In this document: positions 6,436 through 10,925 of the stretch, piece by piece
How the letters are laid out: the number at the start of each line of letters is the position of its first letter
Position numbering within the stretch: the first letter of the stretch is position 1
Assembly (NCBI GenBank): GCA_028696365.1
Contig: JAQVHG010000047.1
Location: forward strand, 1-10,925
From: Methanofollis sp.
Lineage (GTDB): Archaea > Halobacteriota > Methanomicrobia > Methanomicrobiales > Methanofollaceae
Length of the DNA stretch: 10,925 nt
Direction of reading: 5' to 3'
Notes under the pieces: model-generated
Database searches by the model: none
What the model saw: the letters and a program-made list of their open reading frames with translations, nothing else
What the model was told of the DNA's origin: nothing
Made by a program: the position numbers and the translations under genes

Positions 6436-6718
6436 ACAGGTATCCGTGACCGCGGAGCCAGTCCACCTGTGGACGGGTATAGCGGTAGATGATATCGCAC
6501 TTGTCGGCCTGGAAGTCCCATGGCACGACGATCAGGGTGTCGCCTTCCCGAATCCAGACGCGCTTCTTGATCTTCCCTTTGATCCTGCCGACACGGGTCG
6601 TGCCGTCAAAACAGCGGACACGGATATGGTTTGCTCCAAGCATCAGGTCTGCGCTTGCAAACATCTCCTTTTTCTTCTTGTTCGGCAGGCGGACCCGTAC
6701 GACCTCTCCATCATTCAT
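6434..6718 (-). CDS. eif1A: Archaeal translation initiation factor 1A (aIF1A)
   Basis: This 94-residue factor binds the small ribosomal subunit A site during initiation, as bacterial IF1 does. It is one S1-type OB fold: MNDGEVVRVRLPNKKKKEMF at the start, GANHIRVRCFDGTTRVGRIK (28-47), GKIKKRVWIREGDTLIVV (48-65), then the characteristic PWDFQADKCDIIYRY and a TRPQVDWLRGHGYL tail. The open frame extends to 6922, but the extra 68 residues are hydrophobic and unlike aIF1A. The ATG at 6718 gives the family length, and I found no in-frame GTG or TTG just upstream. A TATA box at 6801-6810 supports transcription starting downstream of the longer alternative start. It is convergent with the pilin-like operon. 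Confidence 0.95.
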   Translation of the reverse strand: MNDGEVVRVRLPNKKKKEMFASADLMLGANHIRVRCFDGTTRVGRIKGKIKKRVWIREGDTLIVVPWDFQADKCDIIYRYTRPQVDWLRGHGYL

Positions 6719-6800
6719 GTTCTTCTTTTTGTTGTTTCGGAAATTACTCAGATAATCAACTCCACGAATCAGATCTACTCTGCACCCTTTTCTGCTGAAA

Positions 6801-6810
6801 GAATATAAGG
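6801..6810 (-). promoter_or_regulatory. TATA box for the aIF1A gene
   Basis: On the minus strand this reads CCTTATATTC, a good archaeal TATA match. It predicts a start near 6780 and a leader of about 60 nt before ATG 6718. No strong Shine-Dalgarno is seen close to the ATG. The remainder of the 304-bp gap (6719-7022) holds no gene I can support. Confidence 0.55.
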
Positions 6811-6983
6811 GTATCTTCTTCACAGGGAGATCTGGCTCTCCCCGGCATGAATTGGCCAGAACGTAGAAGACACTCACAAAGACGGAGATAATGGGGACAT
6901 CACGGCGACGGAGAGGGGGCATGATCTTCTACTCCACACACCCGATCATGGCTGCACCGGCGATCCCAAACCTGCAAGGGAGA

Positions 6984-7007
6984 GCGAGGACGGTGCCTTC
7001 CTCTCGC
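6984..7007 (-). other. Imperfect hairpin downstream of the transporter gene
   Basis: GCGAGGA (6984-6990) can pair with TCCTCTCGC (6999-7007) with a two-base bulge, about 15 bp past the stop of the transporter gene on the minus strand. No T-run follows in that direction, so a role in termination or mRNA end protection is only a possibility. A perfect 10-bp palindrome, CTCTGCAGAG, lies just beside it at 7010-7019. Confidence 0.25.
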
Positions 7008-7022
7008 CCCTCTGCAGAGCGT

Positions 7023-8120
7023 TCACGAGTGCCGGTGGCTGTGCCGGTGATGGATGTCGGGGACATGGGGGTGGTCATGGACCATCTCCTGATGGGCGTG
7101 AGGGTGGGAGTGGTATCCCCAGGCATCGAGCGGCGGGGTGCCGGGGGGATGGGGGTGGCCATCGTGGTGAAGGTCGTCGTGCCGGTGCCGGTGCTCGTGG
7201 ACCACCGCCTCGTGTCGGTGGGGGTGTGAATGTTTCTCGGTAACGAGGAGCCAGGCGCCGACGGCCATCACCGGAAGGGCGAGGTAGAAGGCGGGATCGA
7301 TCGGGGCGGAGTACAGCAGGAACGATGCCGCAACCCCGAAGAAGGGGGCGATGGCCACGATCGAACCGGTCCGCGCCGTCCCGACGGTCCGCAACGAGAG
7401 GATGAAGAGGATGCTGGTCAGGCCCCCATAACTGATGCACCCGACCGTCATCGCCGCAAGGCAGGTCGTCAGGGAGGGGAGGGGTTCGGCAAGGAGGGCG
7501 GCGGTCGCAAGAGAGAGCAAACCTGCGCCAAGACCCTTGACGGTCACGATGGCGAGGGGGTCCCTGGCCGAGAGGTTTATCGCAAAGTTGTTGTCCATGC
7601 CCCAGAAGGTGGCGGCAAGGAGGACGCCGAGGGCGACAAGAGAGAACCCGGCGGCGCCGTTGCCTTCCCACGAGAGGATCGCACACGAGGCAGTGATCAG
7701 CCCGAGTGCCGCCCAGGTCCGCTTCCCGACCGCCTCGGCGAAGACGAAGGCGGCGATCCCGGCGGTGGCCACGGCCTCGAAGTTGAGGAGGAGAGCAGCC
7801 GTCGCGGCCGGGGTGGACGCAAGGGAGCACATGAGGGTGACCGGCGCAAGGAACCCCCCGAAGACGACGACCCCTGCGAGCCATGGGAGGTCGGCCCGGC
7901 CGAGAGGGGCCTCGGTGCCGTCCCGGTCGCGGCCAAGGGCGCGGCAGGCAAGGAGGTAGAAGGCAAGGGCGAGCCCGCTCCCGAGATAGAAGAGTCCGGC
8001 CAGGGTGACCGGGGCCACATCGCCGAGGAAAAGTTTGGCCACAGGCGCTCCGCTCCCAAAGAGGAAGGCCGCGACAATGGCATAGAGGTAGGAGAGACGA
8101 CGGGTGTCGAGCGTACGCAT
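7023..8120 (-). CDS. DMT/EamA-type transporter with histidine-rich C-terminal tail
   Basis: This 365-residue integral membrane protein has about ten hydrophobic helices between residues 9 and 294, in the two-repeat pattern of EamA (drug/metabolite transporter) proteins. Typical segments are FLFGSGAPVAKLFLGDVAPV (repeat 1), NFEAVATAGIAAFVFAE, and the ISYGGLTSILFILSLRTVG to GSIVAIAPFFGV stretch of repeat 2. Residues 295-365 form a hydrophilic tail with 24 His in 71 residues. It is built from two imperfect copies (about 297-321 and 337-361), each starting HSHPH and ending near D[LI]HH. Such tails bind Ni, Zn or Co in other proteins, so metal transport or metal sensing is a fair inference; the substrate is unknown. 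The start at 8120 is preferred over upstream starts at 8147 and 8171 because the TATA box at 8151-8158 would leave them outside the transcript. Confidence 0.88.
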   Translation of the reverse strand: MRTLDTRRLSYLYAIVAAFLFGSGAPVAKLFLGDVAPVTLAGLFYLGSGLALAFYLLACRALGRDRDGTEAPLGRADLPWLAGVVVFGGFLAPVTLMCSLASTPAATAALLLNFEAVATAGIAAFVFAEAVGKRTWAALGLITASCAILSWEGNGAAGFSLVALGVLLAATFWGMDNNFAINLSARDPLAIVTVKGLGAGLLSLATAALLAEPLPSLTTCLAAMTVGCISYGGLTSILFILSLRTVGTARTGSIVAIAPFFGVAASFLLYSAPIDPAFYLALPVMAVGAWLLVTEKHSHPHRHEAVVHEHRHRHDDLHHDGHPHPPGTPPLDAWGYHSHPHAHQEMVHDHPHVPDIHHRHSHRHS

Positions 8121-8150
8121 GAGTACCTTATTAATTGGGTTTCTCATGCC

Positions 8151-8158
8151 AATATACG
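8151..8158 (-). promoter_or_regulatory. TATA box for the transporter gene
   Basis: On the minus strand this reads CGTATATT, with its centre about 34 bp before ATG 8120, predicting a very short leader. The same AT stretch reads AATATACG on the plus strand and might also serve the divergent lipoprotein gene, with a leader of about 50 nt. Confidence 0.5.
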
Positions 8159-8232
8159 TGGCGGGCGCCATTTCATGACGCCCCTGCCCAATGCTATTTT
8201 ACCTCCTGAGGTTCTTAGTGGAGGGACCAATG

Positions 8233-8958
8233 ATGAGCGCAGTGATACGGTACCTCCCTGGAGCGGCGGTGCTGCTCGTCCTCCTGCTGACGGCCGGGTG
8301 CGCCCTGCCCCCTTGCACGGTCGGGTCGGGAAACGTCGTCTCAGAGACGCGAGACGTCGGGACATTTCATAGCGTGGACCTCAACACCTTTGCAACAGTG
8401 GTGGTGACGCAGGGGGCGCCTGGACCGGTGATGATCGAGGCCGAGGACAATCTCATGCCTCTGCTCAGGACTCAGGTCTCTGAAGGGGTGCTGGTCATCG
8501 ATCACGACGCTGTCTGTGTGAGGAACACCACGCCGGTCGTCGTAAGGGTGGCGATGGACGAGGTGAAGGGCCTTGCGGTGAACGGAGCCGGGTCGGTCCT
8601 GGGCGAGGACCAGATCGTCGCGGACCGTCTGGCAACGGCGGTCAGCGGGTCGGGCACCCTTGACCTCGACGTGAACGTGACCGCACTCGAGAGTGTGATC
8701 TCGGGATCGGGTGAGACTCGGTTCTCCGGGACGGCGGACGAACATAGTGCCGTGATCAGCGGGTCTGGCACGATCAAGGGCTTCGACCTGACCACAAAAC
8801 AGTCGAACCTCGTCATCAGCGGGTCGGGGAGGGCCGAGGTGCTCGCCACCGAGGCGCTCGACGTCCAGATCACGGGCAGTGGGCTCGTCACCTATCGCGG
8901 CGACCCGACGGTGACCCAGGTGATCACGGGGTCTGGGATCCTGATCAAGGAGGAGTGA
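8233..8958 (+). CDS. Head-GIN domain (DUF2807) lipoprotein
   Basis: This is a 241-residue predicted surface lipoprotein. Residues 1-22 are a signal sequence with lipobox LTAGC, so Cys23 is the likely lipid-attached residue. The mature part matches the 'head GIN domain' (DUF2807) proteins: GSGNVVSETRDVGTFHSVDL at the start, then a ladder of N/S/T-G-[AS]-G turns at about residues 117, 138, 157, 176, 196, 214 and 232, spaced 18-21 residues. This is the pattern of a right-handed beta-helix or stacked beta-solenoid. The biochemical role of the family is unknown. GGAGGG at 8220-8225 is 7 nt from ATG 8233 and 4 nt from ATG 8230, so 8233 is chosen. It is divergent from the transporter gene and convergent with thyX. 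Confidence 0.9.
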   Translation: MSAVIRYLPGAAVLLVLLLTAGCALPPCTVGSGNVVSETRDVGTFHSVDLNTFATVVVTQGAPGPVMIEAEDNLMPLLRTQVSEGVLVIDHDAVCVRNTTPVVVRVAMDEVKGLAVNGAGSVLGEDQIVADRLATAVSGSGTLDLDVNVTALESVISGSGETRFSGTADEHSAVISGSGTIKGFDLTTKQSNLVISGSGRAEVLATEALDVQITGSGLVTYRGDPTVTQVITGSGILIKEE

Positions 8959-8970
8959 AGACCCTCGTAC

Positions 8971-8976
8971 AAAAAA
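8971..8976 (-). terminator. T-run after thyX
   Basis: Six consecutive T on the minus strand lie 17 bp past the thyX stop, in the 35-bp gap between convergent genes. This is a plausible archaeal T-run terminator for thyX. No comparable run serves the plus-strand gene. Confidence 0.45.
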
Positions 8977-8993
8977 GATCTGGAGGGCGAGGC

Positions 8994-9617
8994 TCAGACC
9001 TCGACCCGCCTGACCACTTGCTGCTCCTCGTCGACTTCGAAGTCGCAGAAGACGGTCGGGACCTGCTCCTGGAAGATACGAAGGAGTGCGATGGCGAGCG
9101 CCCTGATCTCCCACTGGGCCCCGCGGTTCCCGCGCAGCCCGACGATGTGGCGCCACTCGCGCATGTTGGCGCTGACGACCATCTCGGTCTCGGTGGCGTT
9201 GGGGAGGACGAAGCGGGCGTCTTCCCGCCGCACGCCGAGGTCGGCGAGCGCCTTGTAGGTCTTGCGCGTCTGTTCAAGGTACGCCGTGTAGAGGGCGTGC
9301 GCCTCCTCATTCCCCTCAATGGACGCCGGTACGACGGCCGGGAAGTCGTCTTCCGAGACATAACGCTGCGACTGCTGGGTGATAGCGCAGAGGCGGTGGC
9401 GGACCAACTGGTGGGAACAGGCGCGAGAGATCCCAGAGATCCGAAACGTCGCGTAGGCATGTTCGAGCACTGACTCGTGCCCGTTTCTCACGATCATCCT
9501 GATAAATTTCTTCTCACTGCCCGGAGCCTGGCGGTCGAAAGAGCGGTATGCGGTGCGTCCGGCGCTCTCGATCAACCGTTCGGCGTCAGGGGTGATGGCA
9601 AGCAGTTCTACCTTCAT
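8994..9617 (-). CDS. thyX: Flavin-dependent thymidylate synthase
   Basis: This 207-residue enzyme makes dTMP from dUMP using methylene-folate (or the methanogen pterin equivalent), FAD and NADPH. The ThyX signature RHRLCAITQQSQR is at residues 73-85 (RHR 73-75, Ser83). The more common motif has Ser where Ala78 stands; that position varies in the family. Other conserved parts are NGHESVLEHA (46-55), which precedes the signature, and NATETEMVVSANMREW (140-155) with LRGNRGAQWEIR near 161-172, the nucleotide and flavin binding side. Length is normal. ATG 9617 is preferred; an in-frame GTG at 9623 would add two residues. A weak TATA-like CTTATCG lies near 9648-9654 and predicts a nearly leaderless mRNA. 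Confidence 0.96.
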   Translation of the reverse strand: MKVELLAITPDAERLIESAGRTAYRSFDRQAPGSEKKFIRMIVRNGHESVLEHAYATFRISGISRACSHQLVRHRLCAITQQSQRYVSEDDFPAVVPASIEGNEEAHALYTAYLEQTRKTYKALADLGVRREDARFVLPNATETEMVVSANMREWRHIVGLRGNRGAQWEIRALAIALLRIFQEQVPTVFCDFEVDEEQQVVRRVEV

Positions 9618-9762
9618 CGACACACTGATTGGGTATGGTCCAGGGTCGATAAGAGTATTGTGGGCCCTGGGAGGACTATGGTCCGGGGGAGTGGTGGCGG
9701 CTGATCTCTCTTCCTGTTCTCATATGAACAAAGTGCCCTGCGTGGGGACCGTCGTGACGCAT

Positions 9763-9788
9763 GTGTCCCTACTACACACAAGGGACAC
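9763..9788. promoter_or_regulatory. Perfect 8-bp inverted repeat upstream of the Cys-rich protein gene
   Basis: GTGTCCCT (9763-9770) and AGGGACAC (9781-9788) are exact reverse complements separated by 10 nt. The site lies 33 bp before ATG 9821 and 6 bp before an alternative ATG at 9794. Its two-fold symmetry with one helical turn between half-site starts and ends fits a dimeric regulator's operator. A 5'-leader hairpin is equally possible. A similar but imperfect pair (GTGCCC / GGGGAC, 9733-9749) lies just upstream. Confidence 0.45.
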
Positions 9789-9820
9789 CCATTATGCCTC
9801 CGCCACGAGATCTCTCTACC

Positions 9821-10048
9821 ATGATCACCATCACCTGCGCTGCCTGCGGCCGTAAATTGTTCAGGTACCAGAAGATCGGAAAAGGAAAGCTTCTCCACTG
9901 CTGGAAGACCAGGATCTCGTCTGACTACACCGTCAGAGAAGATGATCAGGTCTACTGCCCGTGTGGCCGCCACGTCGGGGTCGTGGAAGGGCCATGGATC
10001 AATCTGCACGGGGGATCGTTTGCCGTGCGGGGGTCGGCGTTGAAATAA
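9821..10048 (+). CDS. Small Cys-rich (zinc-ribbon-like) protein
   Basis: This 75-residue protein of unknown function begins MITITCAACGRKLFRYQKIG. It has a CxxC pair (Cys6, Cys9), then HC at 26-27, then CPC (Cys46, Cys48), enough ligands for one zinc ribbon. The spacing between the pairs is about 36 residues, with a basic segment (KIGKGKL) between. The end, WINLHGGSFAVRG, looks like beta structure. The frame is open from 9761, and an in-frame ATG at 9794 would add nine residues (MPPPRDLST). ATG 9821 is preferred because the zinc-ribbon sequence starts right there, but no convincing Shine-Dalgarno decides the matter. It is divergent from thyX and has an inverted repeat in its upstream region. 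Confidence 0.75.
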   Translation: MITITCAACGRKLFRYQKIGKGKLLHCWKTRISSDYTVREDDQVYCPCGRHVGVVEGPWINLHGGSFAVRGSALK

Positions 10049-10121
10049 TGGTTGTGTAGCACTCCTCCAGACCGCTATTTCTGCCGGGGGTGTGCCGCCC
10101 TCACTCTAGGAGCACCATCAG

Positions 10122-10147
10122 GAGGGCTTCTCCAGAGTTATATACTG
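10122..10147 (+). repeat. Direct repeat R, copy 1
   Basis: A 26-nt sequence beginning GAGGGCTTCT and ending ATATACTG matches 10362-10387 at 23 of 26 positions in the same orientation. It is followed directly by copy 2 of the dispersed hairpin repeat and contains a TTATATACT stretch that resembles an archaeal TATA box. Confidence 0.8.
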
Positions 10148-10148
10148 G

Positions 10149-10204
10149 GCTCTGTAGAAATCCTCTTGATGAATCTCTCTGTCGGGGGGCTTGGCCGCCC
10201 CTCC
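10149..10204 (+). repeat. Dispersed repeat, copy 2 (core plus hairpin)
   Basis: TCTGTAGAAATCCTCT (10151-10166) is identical to copy 1. It is followed by TGATGAATCTCTCTGTC and the hairpin GGGGGGC / TTGGCC loop / GCCCCTC (10184-10190 with 10197-10203, one G-T pair). The second pair from the loop is G-C here but A-T in copy 1, a compensatory change. Confidence 0.85.
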
Positions 10205-10293
10205 GGGCCCCCGCGACACGATAGGTCGAGGAGGGTAGTCTCTCTTCTAGGAGTTTGAATGTGCCTTCCCGGCCCAATCTTGTTCCGGGGGGT

Positions 10294-10312
10294 CCGGGGG
10301 CAGCGCCCCCGG
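10294..10312. repeat. GC-only hairpin CCGGGGGC-AGC-GCCCCCGG
   Basis: A perfect 8-bp inverted repeat with a 3-nt loop, preceded by GTTCCGGGGGGT. From memory, very similar 'ccgggggcagcgcccccgg' elements recur between genes in many GC-rich prokaryotes, so this is probably a common extragenic palindrome. It has no T-run on either side. Confidence 0.7.
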
Positions 10313-10330
10313 CCGAAGAGGTGGGAAGGC

Positions 10331-10350
10331 GGGGGACACACGTCTCCCCC
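10331..10350. repeat. Hairpin GGGGGA...TCCCCC
   Basis: A 6-bp stem (10331-10336 with 10345-10350) encloses an 8-nt loop. It lies between the GC hairpin at 10294-10312 and the second copy of direct repeat R, part of a run of potential hairpins in this gene-free stretch. Confidence 0.45.
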
Positions 10351-10361
10351 ACACAAGAGGT

Positions 10362-10387
10362 GAGGGCTTCTGCAGAGCCATATACTG
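10362..10387 (+). repeat. Direct repeat R, copy 2
   Basis: It matches 10122-10147 at 23 of 26 positions. Here it is not followed by the dispersed hairpin repeat but by GAGGTCATCCCAAAACTCTC, so R is a separate module. Confidence 0.8.
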
Positions 10388-10392
10388 AGGTC

Positions 10393-10590
10393 ATCCCAAA
10401 ACTCTCTTGGGGTGAAGATCTCCTCGAAACGAAGTGCTTCCTTTCAGAAATTCAAAACACTCTCCTCCACTGGGGGGCGGCCAGCCCCCCGCAGAGATAG
10501 TCATTAAGAGGGTTTCTACAAAATTGGGATCTCTTCGTTATCATCCATCGCTCTTCATCAGTGAGGAGGAGGGTGCGAGAGTTTTGGGAT
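10393..10590. repeat. 14-bp inverted repeat ATCCCAAAACTCTC flanking dispersed repeat copy 3
   Basis: ATCCCAAAACTCTC at 10393-10406 and its exact reverse complement at 10577-10590 enclose 170 bp that contain the inverted copy 3 of the dispersed repeat. The right arm ends 10 bp before the stop codon of the MazF-family gene. The enclosed DNA encodes no recognisable protein. The arms could be ends of a small non-autonomous element, but I see no convincing target-site duplication. Confidence 0.6.
10472..10525 (-). repeat. Dispersed repeat, copy 3 (inverted)
   Basis: On the minus strand it reads TGTAGAAACCCTCTTAATGA, then CTATCTCTGC, then the hairpin GGGGGGC / TGGCC / GCCCCCC (plus-strand stem 10472-10478 with 10484-10490, 7 perfect pairs). 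It matches copies 1 and 2 over the core, the CTCTGC segment and the hairpin. With copy 2 it forms an inverted pair about 270 bp apart. Confidence 0.85.
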
Positions 10591-10600
10591 ATGCTCACTG

Positions 10601-10925
10601 TTATCTCCATGCCGGGCGGTGGCCAGGGATCGCTCTGACGATATTCTCGACACTCTCAGGGTTCAACCGACCCTTCTTCCCCCGGATCTCACGGACTCTG
10701 AGGGTGGAGAGGTGAGCGGCGAGGACATAACTCTCTTCAAAGAGGTCGAGTCCGCCGCGGACAAAGTCGTCGAGGTCGATGGGAACGAAGGGGGCGTCGG
10801 AGGGCGGCCTGCTCGAAACCGGGCAGACTTCAAGGACCCCGGCCCTCTCGGCCCCGACGACGACCGCGGGCCGCACCTTCGGGCCCTCTCCTCCTCCGAA
10901 CCTCACCGGAGCCAGCACCACATCG
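10601..10925 (-). CDS. PemK/MazF-family toxin (lacks N-terminus, runs off right edge)
   Basis: The visible 107 residues begin DVVLAPVRFGGGEGPKVRPA, matching the 'GDvVlvpfpf...KvRPAvVv' N-terminal strand of PemK/MazF endoribonucleases. VCPVSSRPPSD follows, at the position where the family has its 'ipiTsq' strand with a catalytic Thr/Ser, then VPIDLDDFVRGGLDLFEESYV and the C-terminal helix ESVENIV. The family cleaves mRNA and is usually held inactive by an antitoxin encoded next to it. Only a few N-terminal residues should be missing, since the first visible one is the Asp of the usual 'GD'. The antitoxin, if any, would be upstream and outside the window. The frame has GTG codons at 10919-10921 and 10916-10918, but the true start is most likely beyond the edge. 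Confidence 0.75.
   Translation of the reverse strand, partial: DVVLAPVRFGGGEGPKVRPAVVVGAERAGVLEVCPVSSRPPSDAPFVPIDLDDFVRGGLDLFEESYVLAAHLSTLRVREIRGKKGRLNPESVENIVRAIPGHRPAWR

Larger units (their letters stand above)
10049..10600. other. Gene-free repeat- and hairpin-rich interval
   Basis: This 552-bp interval separates two convergent genes. Open frames here are short and read through the repeats, so I call no genes. It contains two copies of direct repeat R, two opposed copies of the dispersed hairpin repeat, a GC-only palindrome, a further GGGGGA/TCCCCC hairpin and a 14-bp inverted repeat. Nothing resembling tRNA, rRNA or a CRISPR array is visible. Confidence 0.75.

Noticed and set aside
6719..6922. 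Longer start for aIF1A (68 extra residues) or a separate hydrophobic ORF
   Set aside because: The extra sequence is unlike any aIF1A and would begin upstream of a good TATA box at 6801-6810.
7230..8372. 380-codon plus-strand ORF opposite the transporter
   Set aside because: It is an Arg/Gly/Glu-rich antisense shadow of a GC-rich membrane protein gene; the minus strand encodes clear membrane helices.
8341..9156. 271-codon minus-strand ORF overlapping the head-GIN lipoprotein and thyX
   Set aside because: It has Arg/His/Asp-rich shadow composition and overlaps two well-supported genes.
9634..9690. Repeated TATGGTCC[AG]GGG before thyX
   Set aside because: Only about 12 nt long, two copies, with no symmetry or known motif; too weak to call an operator.
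10163..10180. C/D box sRNA suggested by TTGATGA in repeat copy 2
   Set aside because: The C-box-like TGATGA is not kept in copies 1 and 3, and no matching D/C'/D' boxes are properly spaced.
10052..10500. Small ORFs through the repeat cluster (68-97 codons)
   Set aside because: They simply read through the repeats; similar peptides arise at copy 1 only because the DNA repeat is shared. No ribosome sites or domains were seen.
10049..10600. CRISPR array or tRNA in the repeat-rich interval
   Set aside because: The repeats are not regularly spaced or identical, occur in both orientations, and no cloverleaf can be drawn.

Overview
The window looks like chromosomal DNA of a methanogenic euryarchaeon, most likely an order Methanomicrobiales relative (inference). 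The grounds are class I HMG-CoA reductase (archaeal lipid synthesis), a FmdE-family protein (formylmethanofuran dehydrogenase-associated), archaeal initiation factor 1A, a Trm5/Taw2-type tRNA-modification enzyme, archaeal TATA-type promoters, short T-run terminators and high GC. No species can be fixed from sequence alone.

Layout. 1-373 (-): 5' part of a Trm5/Taw2-family wyosine-pathway enzyme, running off the left edge. 495-1703 (+): HMG-CoA reductase, divergent from it. 1844-2464 (-): FmdE-family zinc protein, convergent with HMG-CoA reductase; a dispersed repeat with a hairpin sits between the two 3' ends. 2746-6412 (+): a tight six-gene operon, made of a predicted lipoprotein followed by five proteins that each have a short polar N-terminus and one hydrophobic helix, like archaeal type IV pilins. 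All junctions overlap or abut and four of the five have good Shine-Dalgarno sites. 6434-6718 (-): aIF1A. 7023-8120 (-): DMT/EamA-type transporter with a long histidine-rich tail. 8233-8958 (+): lipoprotein with a head-GIN (DUF2807) beta-repeat domain. 8994-9617 (-): flavin-dependent thymidylate synthase ThyX. 9821-10048 (+): small Cys-rich protein with a perfect inverted repeat upstream. 10049-10600: gene-free, repeat- and hairpin-rich region. 10601-10925 (-): PemK/MazF-family toxin, cut by the right edge.

Most of the genes are housekeeping or conserved and need no common system: lipid synthesis, tRNA modification, translation initiation, dTMP synthesis. The two parts that deserve attention are (i) the pilin-like operon, probably a surface or pseudopilus assembly whose ATPase and membrane platform are not in this window, and (ii) a dispersed repeat family. 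Three copies of the latter (1754-1805, 10149-10204, and an inverted copy at 10472-10525) share the core TGTAGAAAtCCTCT followed by a G-rich hairpin whose stem shows a compensatory base-pair change. All three lie between converging genes.
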